Shown in pieces: positions 1 through 11,913 of a stretch of DNA of 64,000 nucleotides. Every line of letters begins with the position of its first letter. Position 1 is the first letter of the stretch. The notes beneath the pieces are model-generated. The model ran no database searches. It saw nothing but the letters and a program-made list of their open reading frames with translations, and was not told the DNA's origin. Source of the DNA: Calycina herbarum (lineage: Eukaryota > Ascomycota > Leotiomycetes > Helotiales > Pezizellaceae); contig LLEY01000141.1 of NCBI GenBank assembly GCA_001414485.1, forward strand, positions 1 to 64,000. Reading direction: 5' to 3'. Made by a program: the position numbers and the translations under genes.

Positions 1-118
1 TTTCTAGACCGTCTAACGGTTGTCTAAATGTATTTCGAGGCTTTTAAGGTCACTTTTAAGAATATATCAAGTCTATCCTTAGTTTTTTATAATATATTAA
101 TTTTCTCTAAAAATCTAG

Positions 119-160
<42 letters not shown>

Positions 161-3100
161 GAGCTATGTAAAAGAAGTCTTATAAAGACTTACTAAAGTA
201 GACTCTTATCTAAAACTCTTAAAATATAAGTTTAAAGTTAAAAGAACTCTCTTTCTAGAATAGATATTTAGCCTAAGAAAAATAGAAATAGATCTAGAAA
301 AGATCTATATAGTTATTAAATAGGAATTATTAAAAAACGTTAAAGATATATAATCCTTCTTAAGATTTACTAATTTCTATTAACTATTTATTAAGAACTA
401 TATAAAGATTATAAAACCTATATTAATACTAACTAGAAAAGCTATAGCTTTTATCTAGGATAAGAAGGCTAAAAAGGCCTTCTAAGAAATCAAAGAACAG
501 TTTATAGTAAAACCTATCTTATATAATTTTAATTATCTAGGTAATATATAACAGTTACTTCTAGAAGGTCTTCTAAAATACTATTATTCTATCTTTAATA
601 AGTTACTAGTATATTAGTTAAATTAAAAGACATTACTATATACTTATAGAGTTCTAATAGTAAGATAAACATAGTCTTCTATTTATAGTCTATCTTAATT
701 CTAATAAATCTATAAACGTTCTATTAATCTAGTTTTATAAATTTCTTTACCTAGCCTAACTTATCTTATAAGTACTAGCTAGTTAGTAATAGATAAGCGT
801 TCTTAATTATTATATTATTTAATTCTTTATAATTAATATATACTTGTTTATTTAAGTTATTCTTTTTCTTAATAATAAGTATATTTAAGAAGATAGGCGA
901 TTTAGATTTTTAAATATATCTCTTCTTTATTTCTTATTAGATATAACTTTCTAATAAAGATAAGTTATTCTAGTTATATAGTCGAAGCTTCTACTTCTTA
1001 AGATTATAACTCTTTATTAATTTAATCTTATAATCCTATAGCTAATGTTTAAGAAGAGTATATATATCTTCTAAGTCTTTGAATAATTTTATAAATTCTC
1101 TATACTATATAGGTATTTCGTTATTAGCTTTCTTACTAACCTATAAAGGACTCTAGGTAAGGTGTTTTAGCGCTTTAGAAGAGATAGTACTAACCTTATT
1201 CTAGCTTTAAAGTTATAAACATAAACTTATGTATTTATATTAACTAAAGGTTATTATTCTAGTCTTTTAATTAATTTCTAGATTATATTTCTAAATCTAT
1301 AGTATACTAAGTATTACTTCCTTACTTTCTATTTTAATAATATTAAATTATATATTTAAATAGTATTCTTTAATATTAACTTTTACTAGAATAGTTTACT
1401 AATTAATAATCCTATTTTAGTATATAATATCTGTTCTATTAACTACTCCTAGGTAATATAGTCTTATTTCTTTGATTAGAACGTTTAGCTTCTCTTAAGC
1501 TATTAAGGAAATAAAGTTACTTATTACTTCTAAGTCTATTATAACTTATAACTTCTTCTCTTATATTTCTATAGTTATTACTAACTGTCTTTCTTTTAAA
1601 GTAGTATTTAACTTTGTTTTAATATATTAGACTTTAAAAGATCGATTTTCTTAATTATAATTCCTTCTCTTCTTATTCTTATACTATAGAAAGAATCTTA
1701 CTCTTTTCTTATTAATATATACTACCTTATATACTAATCTATATTCTATAATTTCTATTATCTTAGGAATTTCTTTTATAAATTGTTTTAGTAATTATCT
1801 ATAATTATATTAGATCTATTTATAACTAGTTTCTAAAATAGCTTCTATAGACTATAGTTCTCTTATATATAGATAATCTAAAGTAGCTTTAAGTATACTT
1901 ATTTCTAGTTTTATATATTAAACCTTAAATATATAGTCTCTTGAATTCTTCTCTCTAACTATTTAAATCTAAGACTAAGGAAAGAATACTACTTCTTCTT
2001 TATTAGATAAGGCTATCTTATATATCTAATAATATTCTACTATTCTAGTAGGTTCTAGTAAAATTCCTTTGAATTATTTCTATAATAACTAGTCTATAGT
2101 TAAGCTTAGTTTATATTATATCTATTATAATATTATTTTCTAAAATGTTTTTATAAACTATAGTTCTCTAGTTAATAGATAGTAAAATTCTTCTAGTTCT
2201 GTTTTAGCCTATCTAGTTATATTAAGCTCTTTTTACTCCTAGAATAGTATACTAAATAGTTATTATAAGCTATATTTTCTAAATACTAGCTTATTATTTC
2301 TAATTAATATAACTGCGATATATTATTTAAATTCTTTTAGTATAATATCTTTAGATAATATTCTAAGAAAAGAGGTTTTAATTCGTCTCTTAAATCCTAT
2401 TAAGACTTACTATATCTATATACTAATTTTATCTAAAATATTATATATTCTTTATACGTTCTCTACTTTAGAGTAGCTAGGTTTTTTAATTAGTTATTAT
2501 TCGTGTTCTAGTTCTTTTCTCTTAATAGTTTCTTACCTAGTAATTAGACTAACTAGAGTTATTATTTTAGAGTTATTTCTTATAACTATATATATTATTA
2601 AAATAGTTAGATTAACTCCTTATATAATATAAGAACTCTAGAAGTCTAGCTTCTAACTATCGATATATATCTATCGATTTCCTTATTCGAATATTCTAAG
2701 AAAGGCCTAAGTTTCTCTAACTTTAGAGTCTTTATTTCTAATTTCTCTCTCTAAACTAGAAGATAAGTCCGATGTTTCTAACAAACTAGTCGATAGTAGT
2801 AATTTATATTCTGTTTAAAGATGTTACTCGAATACCTCTACTAATTATATATTATAATTTTCTTTAAAGAGTAGATCCCTATTATTATTAGTATCTTATA
2901 TACTACTGAATTCTTCGTTGTTTTCAATCTAGGTTCTGTATCCTTACGCTTCGAGTTCCTCGTCTATGAGTTTAATACGATCGGTCAAGGCTACCTGTTA
3001 TTAAATAGTAGTATTGATTTGTTTCTTTCCCTTAGAGTCTTTCTTCTTGCTATACTTATTTGCTCTGTGGCCGGGGAGGCCACAGTTGTAACACAAGTTC

Positions 3101-3441
3101 TGCTCGCGTCGACGATTTCGCTCCTCTTAGGAAAGTCCTCCTTTCTTCGGAAAGGTTTTCTTCTGTGTAGCGTTTGCCTCCTTGCCAGGTTTGGCGTGGG
3201 AGTGCTTCCACTTTCCTGATCCCTTGCTCTTTTCCCCGTGATACGTGTCTGGCATCTTGACTTTGATAGACTCAAGTGCTTCGACCTTGTAGGGCTCGGG
3301 GGCGTCTGGCATACTGACATTGTCGTCGTTCCTGGTTGATTGTGTACCGGCAGGTGTTCTTCTGGCCACACTTCCAGATGTTCCTGCGACGTTGACTCGA
3401 CTAGCATTCGGGCTAGCTGCGGCGCGGGTTGCTAGGACCAT
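1..3441 (-). mobile_element. Ty3/gypsy-type LTR retrotransposon, RIP-degraded, cut by window edge
   Basis: The element reads on the minus strand, with gag starting at 3441 and pol running toward position 1. Around 700-910 the minus strand still resembles a Ty3/gypsy reverse transcriptase core: a run like IIKKKNNLNKQVYINYKELN matches the family pattern FVKKKDGSLRLCVDYRALN, followed by IIIKNAYLL for TIKNRYPLP. The rest of pol is too AT-rich and stop-ridden to delimit protease, RNase H or integrase. A run of 37 adenines lies near 119-155. The bias is almost entirely C-to-T/G-to-A, as expected from RIP. The other LTR, if present, lies outside the window. The assignment rests on the RT core and the zinc knuckle seen by eye; order and orientation fit gag-pol. 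Confidence 0.8.
2991..3441 (-). pseudogene. Gag-like ORF with CCHC zinc knuckle, broken
   Basis: This is the C-terminal part of a retrotransposon Gag, which would assemble the virus-like particle and bind the element RNA. The reading frame opens at the ATG at 3441 and is basic and low in complexity. It is stopped at 3124-3126 by TAA, which looks like a former CAA glutamine codon (a CpA-to-TpA change). Past the stop the same frame continues into a zinc knuckle, CYNCGLPGHRANKY (about 3052-3093). The expected fourth ligand Cys is Tyr (codon at 3052-3054), another RIP-type change. This is the least mutated part of the element; its GC content is much higher than that of the pol remnant to the left. 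The product cannot be functional as read. Confidence 0.7.
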
Positions 3442-3472
3442 GGCGACTGAACTTCTAAGCAGGTGCTTAAAG

Positions 3473-3936
3473 TGTAACGAAACTCAAACGAACTAAACAA
3501 AGATGACTAAGTCTCGAAGGTTGGTATGTAGGTAAGAAGTACAGATGCGCTGGGTTATTTACTTAGAAGTGAACTCGTTACTTATATCAAAGATGTTAAA
3601 CAAGATAATAAGATTGATAACTAAAGTTGAGCACGAAGCTCTAATCTAATAGCAGAAGTGCTAGTCTTATATAGAACCTTCGTTTATGTTTTAGAGTCCT
3701 GCTTAGCAGGAGTCTCGAAGATAGAGTCCGACTCCATTTCCAGAGCTCCTTAAAACTGGACTCTATTACCTGACTGCTCCTAACCGAGTCACGTGATATA
3801 ACTGTAATGAGATCCCTAGGATTATATGTCCTTTTACATTCAATCCCTTCTTCCTTTCAGAGTTACAATAGTATTTGTCCTATCAGAGCGTCGCCTAGAC
3901 TTCACTTATTCACGTGCTGGCACGTGATTCGTAACA
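3473..3936 (-). repeat. LTR-like repeat, copy 1 (464 bp)
   Basis: On the minus strand the repeat starts TGTTACGAATC and ends TCGTTACA, a TG...CA boundary that sits just upstream of the gag leader. The 36 bp between this end and the gag ATG would contain the primer-binding region. It matches 3972-4425 along its length with mostly transition differences, and the 35-bp leader that follows each copy is also repeated. It is less RIP-mutated than its partner. Confidence 0.7.
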
Positions 3937-3971
3937 CTATAGCGACTAAACTTCTAAGCAGGTGCTTAAAG

Positions 3972-4425
3972 TATAACGAAACTTAAATAAACTAAACAAA
4001 GATAACTAAGTCTCGAAGGTTAGTATATAAGTAAGAAGTATAGATATACTAGGTTATTTACTTAGAAGTAAACTCGTTACTTATATTAAAGATATTAAAT
4101 AAGATAATAAGATTAATAACTAAAGTTAAGTACGAAGCTTCTATCTAATAGTAGACGTGCTAGTCTTATATAGAATCTTCTACTTCTTTCTATATCGTCT
4201 ATATCGCTTGTCGATGTTATTAATATATCGCTTATATCGCTAGGCGATATAAGCGATATATATTACGTAATTTCTAATATTAATCTAATAGTAAGATCCT
4301 AGAATCCTAAGTACCTTCTATACTATAGATTATCTTCTATATTATCTTCTATTTCCTAGACGTTATATCTTATTCTATTAGAACGCTATCTAGACTACTT
4401 ACTACGTGAAACGTGATTTGTAATA
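3972..4425 (-). repeat. LTR-like repeat, copy 2, heavily RIP-mutated
   Basis: This second copy is offset by 499 bp from the first and is joined to it through a copy of the leader (3937-3971) that mirrors 3438-3472, so the unit repeated is leader plus LTR. Almost every difference from copy 1 is G-to-A or C-to-T, including loss of the TG...CA ends (ta...). It may be the remains of an older insertion of the same family. Confidence 0.6.
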
Positions 4426-4757
4426 TAGATATAGAAAGAGTATATATAAAAAGATAGTATATAAAATAGTTATTTAGTATTCTATCTATTAGATAATATA
4501 TATATAAAATATCTAATTTATCTAAATCGTTAATTTCAAAGCTTTATCTAAAGATAACTACTCGCTACTTATAAATAAACTATTTTATATAGTTTATAAT
4601 ATATAAAAATACTATATTATTAAGAGTAATATAATTAAGATTATTTATATAACTTATAATATAAAAGAATATTATACTTATCTTTAAAAAGCTATATAAG
4701 TATTATTAACTTAGAATAATAAAAAATATTAAGAGTTTTATTCTAAAATATATAAAG
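4426..4757. other. AT-rich, gene-free stretch
   Basis: This is low-complexity AT-rich DNA between the LTR-like repeat and pogo copy 1. No open frame or recognisable repeat boundary is visible. It is probably old RIP-mutated repeat DNA. Confidence 0.6.
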
Positions 4758-4759
4758 TA

Positions 4760-6620
4760 ACGTAGTTTACTACCGAGCGGATTATATTACTAAGCGGATC
4801 ACTTTTCTCTACTCTACTACCTATAAACTTTAATACGTGTTTTTTTAACTATTTATTATAGAAATTCAAACCTAAGAAGCGCGAATTATTCTAGCTATCG
4901 AGGCTATTCGATTATCTAAAAATCTTAGTAAACGCTCTACTATAAAGATCTATTAAGTATTATATACTACTCTTTCTTATAGAATAGCTAGCCGAACCTA
5001 TCGCTCTGAAAACAAAGCTAATTATTATAAGTTAAACGACTTAGAGAAGGAGATAATTATTTAATATATACTTAATCTAGATTTAAGAGGATTTATATCT
5101 TAACTAGCTAGTATTAAAGATATAGTAAATATTCTACTTAATTCTCGAGAGATATTACACGTTAGTAAGAACTAGGCGTATCGATCTATATAACGTCGAC
5201 TAGAGTTAAAGACGTGTTTTAATCGCGTTTATAACTTTTAAAGAGCTTTATACGAAGATCTAGAGCTTATTAGCGCGTAGTTTTAACTAGTTGAGAATAT
5301 ATAAGCGAAATATAGTATTATTAACTCTGATTTCTATAACTTTAATAAGACAGGCTTTATAATAGGTATAATCTCCTTAGTAATAGTTATAACTTACGTA
5401 GATCGACGTAGTAGAGATAAGACAGTTTAGCTAGGTAATCGGGAATAGACGATAGTAATTATTTATATTAATAGCGAAGGTTAGAGTATCTCTTCGTTTC
5501 TAGTAGTTTAAGAGAAGAATTATCTTATAAGTTAGTATACTAAGAGCGGCCTCTTATACGACTAGGTTATTAAACTTATAAGTAATAGATAGACGAATAA
5601 TAAGACAGGTCTAGAATAGCTTAAGGACTTTAATAAGTATACTTCTACTCGAGTAAAAGGTCTATATCGAATACTTATTCTTAATAAGTATAAGAGTTAT
5701 AAATTAGCTAAATTCTAAGAGTATTATAAGGTATATAATATTATTACTCTTTGTTTACCTTCTTACTCTTCTAATCTAACCTAGCTACTAGATATTAGGT
5801 ATTTTAGTATACTAAAGCGAGTATATAGTTACTAGATTAAGACTTTTATTAAAGCTTATATTAACTATATTATAAAGATAGAGTTCTTCCTCGCTTTTAA
5901 AGCTACTTATTTAGTCTCTATAATAGCCTAGAATAGTTAAGCTAGATTCCGCGGAGCTAGCTTAGTATCTTTTAATTCTTAAGCTATTCTTTCTAAGCTT
6001 AATATAAGGTTATATACTCTAATCTCTACAGCTACCTCTTCTATAGATACTAACCTCTAGGTCTTATAGATCTCTTATAACCTAACTAATATTCTTTTAT
6101 AAACAACTTTAGTTAAGAATTAGATTATACGTTATTAAGGAAGCTCGCTAACCTCTATTTTTAAGACAGTCGCTGTATTAGCTAAGAGTATAGAGCTATT
6201 AGCTTATAAAATAACTTTGTTATTAGCTGAAGTCTATACTCTCTATAAGGTAAATAAAGTACTAAGTAAACGCCGAAGAGCTAAAAAGACTCGGGTCTGT
6301 TAAGGAGATACATTTACTATAGAGAATACGTAGGACGTATTAGCTTAGAAAGAGGTAGAGGAACAGGCTCGACACGACAAGCGCTCTAAAGAGAGTAGGT
6401 AAAATAAGAGGCAACTCTCTAGGCGACGATGTAACACTTACGAGAAGACTGGTTATAATATACGAACTTGTTAAAAGGCTATAGATACTTCTAGTTTATC
6501 GGATTCCGATTTAATTTAATTAATACTATATATTATAGTTATTTAATCCTATCTTATAAGTAGTAGAGTAGAGAAAAGTAATCCGCTTAGTAATATAATC
6601 CGCTTAGTAGTAAACTACGT
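4760..6620 (+). mobile_element. pogo/Fot1-type DNA transposon, copy 1 (1861 bp), inactive
   Basis: Terminal inverted repeats begin ACGTAGTTTACTA and the element is bounded by TA at 4758-4759 and 6621-6622, the Tc1/mariner target duplication. The plus strand still spells a pogo-family transposase through many stops. It shows an N-terminal helix-turn-helix like EARIILAIEAIRLSK, a CENP-B-type region, FYNFNKTGF where FDETGF is expected, and CLPSYSSNLTQLLD matching the CLPPHSSHLLQPLD block of the DDE domain. A C-terminal CNTYEKTGYNIRTC remains from a CCHC zinc knuckle. Stops are nearly all TAG/TAA at expected W or Q codons, so the copy has been inactivated by RIP. Length agrees within 2 bp with copy 2 and exactly with copy 3 after removing its nested LTR. 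Confidence 0.9.
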
Positions 6621-6622
6621 TA

Positions 6623-7062
6623 TACTAAGTATAAAGTATATAAAGATTATAAATAGTATTTTCTATATTTATTAATAAATCTTATATACTAATTAGAATA
6701 TATTTTATTAGATCTTTTTCTAAAACTTAACTTACTTTAGAAGAGTTAATTAAAAGCTTCTAGTTTTAAAGAAAGGTTTTATTATAAATAAGTCTACTTT
6801 GTCTAGAAAGTTTATCTATAACCTATTAGTACTTAACTATTTTATTACTAGTAACTTAGAAAATGCTTATTAGCGATGTTAACTACTCTTGGAATATCTT
6901 ATAGACATCGAGGAGAAATCTAGTTTATTAGAATCTCAGCAAGGATATATAATATCCCAGGGCAGCGAGTGACAACGCGACAGCATTTAGCTCGGGGCGG
7001 GGCAGAGTAGGAAGTAATAGCACACGGGTCGCGGAGGCATAAGAGAGAGGAATAATAATTCA
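6623..7062. other. Transition from AT-rich to normal base composition
   Basis: The stretch is AT-rich until about 6940, then rises abruptly in GC content toward the 3' end of the HNH gene. No gene is seen. It marks the right edge of the first RIP island. Confidence 0.6.
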
Positions 7063-8516
7063 TTAGTTGAGCTTTCTACGCTTTAATTCCCAATTAACAT
7101 CGGCCAAAAACGACCTCGCATTTCCTAGAGTTATAAAGCCCAAATCAACATCATCCGAGTTTCTCTCATAGCTTGACAGACAGCGCTTCGTGGCTCTATT
7201 CGAATCTGCATCTGCTATTGATTCTGATGATTCAAATGATTCGTCGAATCGAGGGGTCGTGTCGGCTGTTTGAACATCTAACTCGGGCAGAGATTGGTCT
7301 GATAGGGATGCGTGGCTGCAATTTTCAACGCGGCTTTCTCCTGAAAGTGTCCGAGCGTTTAGAGTAACCACGTTTGACATACTCAGGGCCTGACTTGTTA
7401 AGTCCATCTCCAATGTTCGTTGTCGTTGAGTAGGCGACGATCCTCCATCTTCCTCGATAACACTAGACTCCGGCTCCAGAGGACTTATCAACGTTCGTAC
7501 AGGGGTGCGCCAAAGATTCTTCGCTGTCATGTTTTCTATCAAGCATGACTCCCACTGATATCTCAAGGCCCTGGCATCCGGTGGATAATCCTCTGAGAGG
7601 TATGCTGTCGTGTTATGGTATGGCATGGTCAAGTCGTATGGAGCGAAAGATCTAATTTTCCAAGTTTTCGGATGTATGGCAAGAATTCTCCCGTCGTGAG
7701 CATCGTGGATCGAAGACTGCATCCACAAGGCATTCTCTCCTGCCCATGTGCTTTCCCATTTCCTCTGCCACTTTCGCTGCGAGTCGAGAATTGGCCCGCA
7801 GTCATCCTCATCTTCGTCTTCCAGCAAAGGGTGTTGGTCCCATGCAGACTGCGGCACAATATGGCATGCATGAATCCCCGGTCCCACGACCATCCCATTC
7901 GCCCACCCTCCTCCCATACCACTAATTGCACAGCAGGAGCCTCGCGTCTCTGCCGCATTCCGGAAGTTATCCATTGCCTTCTTCGCATCCTGCCTATTCA
8001 TGAAACCCTCGGTGGAATCCTGTTGTAACTGTCCTGAGTCTTGCGGGGCTCTGGAGGAAGTTCTGCTGTTCGTTTTAACCCGTTTGACTGGCGATTGTGA
8101 ACCCGACGTCTTGGTAGGCGATCCACGCCGGGAGCCTCTCTTGGGCGTCGGAGGCAGATCTGGATCGTCCGATGTCTTGTTGATAGGGCGATACGAGGGG
8201 TGATGGCGGCGAACAGGCCGTGGAATTTGGACGGCACAAGTTCCTAACACCAGGTCGGATGTTAGCATCCATAGCGGGCCAGACGCGAACACCAGGAGAC
8301 CGTTGATCTCTCACCTGCGATATGATCCCGAATATCTATACTTGCTCGGCAATCACATTTGTTGTTATCGTGGTCGACAACTCTGTATCGGGCCTTGGAC
8401 GGTTTCTGGCCTCTCTGTCCTGGGTACCTCAGGCGCACGGGGCGATTCAAGATGTCGGCAGAACCAGTCGCATGAATACATACATCCTCGATGCGATTGC
8501 CCGACTCTGGTGCCAT
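7063..8516 (-). CDS. HNH-nuclease-domain protein (fungal HNH_2 type), N-terminus cut off by a nonsense codon
   Basis: This looks like a fungal protein with an HNH endonuclease fold. CCAISGMG is followed by the IHACHIVPQSAWDQHP block, then GENALWMQSSIHDAHDGR and a downstream beta segment, which is the usual HNH_2 order. The C-terminal half is low-complexity and ends in a basic tail. A 71-bp intron (8244-8314, GTGAGA...TTAG) joins exon 8315-8516 to 7063-8243 in frame, giving ...DHIAG then TCAVQIPRPVRRHHP. Upstream, the same frame continues as 58 protein-like codons from an ATG at 8696, separated only by a TAG at 8520-8522 that would be CAG (Gln) in an intact gene. The ATG at 8516 therefore probably is not the ancestral start. 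Cellular role is unknown. Confidence is high for the domain, moderate for function of this allele. Confidence 0.75.
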
Positions 8517-8519
8517 GTT

Positions 8520-8696
8520 CTAGAGTGCCAAATCATCATGCTGATCAAGACGAAAGCACAACCTCAGCTCGTCAAAGGCGTCCTGGTATGTCACCATCTC
8601 CTTTGCCTGGAACAGCCCCGCAAAGGACTGATCAGTATTGTCAACAAACTCGACATTCCATGCTGCAACTCGTTGCGTGTCTTTGATTCCGGCCAT
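8520..8696 (-). pseudogene. Ancestral 5' coding segment of the HNH gene, ended by TAG
   Basis: The frame reads MAGIKDTQRVAAWNVEFVDN and continues through SFAGLFQAKEMVTYQDAFDE to a TAG at 8520-8522. It is in the same frame as the HNH exon that follows, with no splice signals near the stop. The pattern (WNVEF, then an AGLF segment) is typical of N-termini of this fungal HNH family as I remember them. I read it as the original start exon, now disconnected by one C-to-T change in CpA context. Confidence 0.55.
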
Positions 8697-8730
8697 GAGG
8701 CGGTGCGATGCGATGCGTCTCGTCTCCGTT

Positions 8731-8763
8731 GTGGTGGTGGTGGTGGTGGTGGTGGTGGTGGTG
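8731..8763. repeat. GTG trinucleotide microsatellite (11 units)
   Basis: This is a perfect (GTG)11 run on the plus strand, just upstream of the ancestral HNH start, where it would lie in the 5' UTR or promoter. It creates a poly-Gly/poly-Val shadow frame that is not a gene. Confidence 0.95.
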
Positions 8764-8764
8764 G

Positions 8765-9280
8765 GCTTAGGGTCGGAATCTTGTTGTCGTTGTTGTTTGG
8801 GCGATGCTTTGTTTTTGAGGCTGCCTCAGATTGCGGTCGGCCCGTGCAGCGGTCACGGTCACGTGCGACAGTGTTCCCTCCACGGACGGATATTCTGTAA
8901 ATTGTCGCCGAGGAAAGTACACCGTACTTTGTCGACTCCGATCGTGCTTGTGAGGTTCGATGTAGAGGTTCGAGCTAGAGATTGAGCTATAGAGAGTGCA
9001 ATTGTCTTCTGTTTAATGCTACTTTCAAAAGATTTGAGTAAGTGGTTAATTTATTATAAATTTTGAATATGGCGACTTTGGGGTGTTTTTGTTAGTTTTG
9101 GTGAGCAAGCACGGCGCACGGTCCCGCTACAGCTAAACTACCCGACCTAGTACAAGATATATCTCTCTCCGTTGACGTTTCCTAGGCTAATATTAATGCA
9201 AAAATTACTTGGCACTTTCAATACTCCTTTTCGGAACGGGGAGAAATTTTCCGTCCCAGAGACAAATCACATCATCGGAT
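8765..9280. other. Intergenic, no gene seen
   Basis: The stretch holds the putative promoter side of the HNH gene and the 3' flank of the F-box-like gene. No tRNA, ORF or repeat of note was found. Confidence 0.5.
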
Positions 9281-11349
9281 TTAGAGAACCACCATGTAAT
9301 AGTCTGATATATCGTTAGCAATTTTGAATATAACTTGGATTAAGTTTTTTACCTCTCCCAAACCAAAGTAGCTGCTGTTGCAGTCATCGCTCTTGTCCGC
9401 TCCAAAGCTGATGTCAGTTACAACTTGATGATCGCCAGACTTCGAAAATTTGAAACGGATTCCCAATCTGTTTAGCCCGTTGCTATTGGATATAGAAACG
9501 TGCTGTGAGAAGTGAGTAGTGGGCCACTGTCCGAGGACGGCTGTTGGTGTTTGAAGGTAGTATAGTTTTAGTCCGGTACAGCGGATACCAACACGACAAA
9601 TTTCGACTTTTCGAAGGTTGCTTAAATCAGCGACAGACGTGAATAGGCCCGCATTAGGTCCAACCCGAGGCAGGTAAGGGGCAGCGCAGGCAGTGAATTC
9701 CAGGTTTGGGCTTCCAGCAGCCACAAAATTGCTTTCTCGGGTGACGCCAATTCTCATGATTACCGCAGAATTTGGCCATTCGAAATAAAACCCCGTAATA
9801 GATCCTGGTCGGTCGAGAAGAATCCATTTATACTTGTCGTTCATCACTAGCTGAGGCAGAATATATGGTCCGAATGTATGGATTCTTCCAAATGTTGTCT
9901 GGATCTGTGAGAAAAGATTAGGTAATTAACTATATCGGCGTGCACTCTTGACTTACTGTCACAGTCGGCGCAGCAAATGCATAGCTTTGAACGTTGATGA
10001 TACGAAGCCAGGTGAACGCGATTTGTTCCCCTGAGTCGAATGGGAAATACTTGGGGCAGCCGTTGCGACCGCCTATAAGCCGTGACACCTTTGTGAAATG
10101 GCTTTCCATTCCAACCATTCCATTTCCAGACAGATAAACAGTGAGACCATTCACATATTCATTGTCGTTAAGCAGAGGCAGATACCCAAAACATCTCGGC
10201 TGCCGTCGTGTAAGTCGACTAGAGCGAATAATGTCTCGGCGGAAGTCGAACAATGCCTCGTCTGGGTTGGGAAGTAGACTCGGGATATCAGGCTGATCCC
10301 ATAAAATCTGATCTTCTAGGCTAGACCCTAGGCTAGATAAAGAATTGCAGTATAGACCCTGCATTTATTAGTTACAGCATAGACGACTCGGTATCAACTT
10401 ACATTATAGCTACATGTAAGAGTGTTGCCTAGTCTTTGAATAGATCCATACCAGATATGACCCGTGCTTGGAAGAACACCCAGCCAGCCTGTGTCCCAGT
10501 CGTTACCATATAATTTGATTGCGCAAATTCCACCATAGACCATGGCGAATTTGAGGTAGACAACGACTCCGGGAATGACTTTAGAGCCTTCCTCATTGGC
10601 TAGGCTCTGGATGTATGAGGTACCAAAAACGGTGAACATCTTGACGGAAATATGAGAGCCTTGGGTCAAGGATACAGTACGACAGCTGGAGCAATCAAGG
10701 GCGCGGACAAGACGTGCCGTTTCCTCTGCCACCAATACAGTAGCGCAAAAAGCAGCCTGCAGACCGGTATACTCCCATATGATGTGTCTAAGCTCCTTAG
10801 GCAAACGCAACAACTTAGACAGTGGTGGATGAACATCTGCAAGGTTGCAAAGTGTTTGACAACTTGTAGGGTCGATTTGGTAGTATCCACTTTCCCATGC
10901 GACCGAGTCAAGTGAGAGTATTCGACAAAGCTTATATATTTCAATTTCCGTGCAGCTTCTTCCGAGTTTTTGGATCAGGATTTCGTGGCACCAATCGTGA
11001 AAACAATAGGCGACCGGATTGGCATTTTGTGTACGAGATTTTGGCTGTTCATGGCAAATAGTAATGAATTGATTTGCCCGATGGCCATCTAATCTAACGT
11101 CAATCTGCTCGTCGTGAACGTGTAACAGGTCGGCAGTCTTGGTGATTTCGATGGTATTTTCATCGTTCGGTTCCATGCAGAATGCTGTAGAAGAGTCAGA
11201 GAGCACCAGCAGCTGGAAGATACGTAGTTCATACCTGCGCGGAAATAGAAATCCCAAGTATTGAGGCTTGACACGTTGCTCCACGGAAGCTGCAAACGGC
11301 ATAATCCACATCTCTCGGTCCCTACATAAATCTTCTTGGAGAGACTCAT
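9281..11349 (-). CDS. F-box-like fungal protein of unknown function, four exons
   Basis: The model is complement(9281..9904, 9957..10358, 10403..11184, 11235..11349), 640 residues. Introns of 52, 44 and 50 bp all have GTAAGT or GTATGA donors and AG acceptors that keep the frame. The start at 11349 is chosen because splicing at 11185-11234 links the N-terminal stretch with a Cys pair (ERCGLCRLQLPW) to the long middle frame; the unspliced frame from 11443 reads through the intron. Near residue 190 LLRLPKELRHIIWEY resembles the F-box-like motif of large expanded fungal families. The C-terminal two thirds have no motif I can name. No nonsense codon is present, unlike several neighbours. The family may act in protein turnover or recognition, but nothing here shows a substrate. 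Confidence 0.75.
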
Positions 11350-11913
11350 GCCTGGCAGGTGAAGATCGAGTACACAAATGAGAGTAATAAGTAACTTGAG
11401 AGTTATGATTGCTGCATCTGCGAAGTCTGCGGTTGAGTTGCATGTTTCGACTTAGGTTCGAAGTTAAGGTAGCGGGAGCGGAATAACGTATAGCCGAGTC
11501 ACATGCGCATCGTGTATCAACACGTAATTAATTATTAAGACATTAGTTTACTATAGCGAAGTACTTATACCAAGTATATAGCTATAATTACCAAAGCGAG
11601 TATATATACTACTATTTAAGAAGTAATATAACTTCTTAATATAACTTCTTTTTAAATTTATTAGTTAATAACTTTATATTATATTTCTAAATATTAGAAG
11701 TTATAATATATATCTTTATTTTAAATTTTAAAAGTATTATAGTTTAGAATAGAATTAAGTTATATATAGACTATTATATATATAAGTCTAACTTTTAGTA
11801 TATAAGACTATAGTATTATTATTAGTAATTATAATAAAAGAATATTTAAATAATTGATTCTATTAAAATAAGATATTATAACAATCTCTTTAAAGGAGAA
11901 AAATTCTACTAAT
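11350..11913. other. AT-rich island, no gene
   Basis: From about 11520 to 11910 the DNA is extremely AT-rich with no open frame. It is probably an unrecognisable RIP-mutated repeat remnant separating the F-box-like gene from the accessory block. Confidence 0.6.

Noticed and set aside
8322..8985. Plus-strand ORFs opposite the HNH gene, including a poly-Gly/poly-Val run
   Set aside because: They are shadows of the real minus-strand coding frame and of the GTG microsatellite.
10394..11443. Single long ORF starting at 11443 as the first exon of the F-box-like gene
   Set aside because: The frame runs through a 50-bp intron with GTATGA donor and ACAG acceptor; splicing gives a better N-terminus from 11349.
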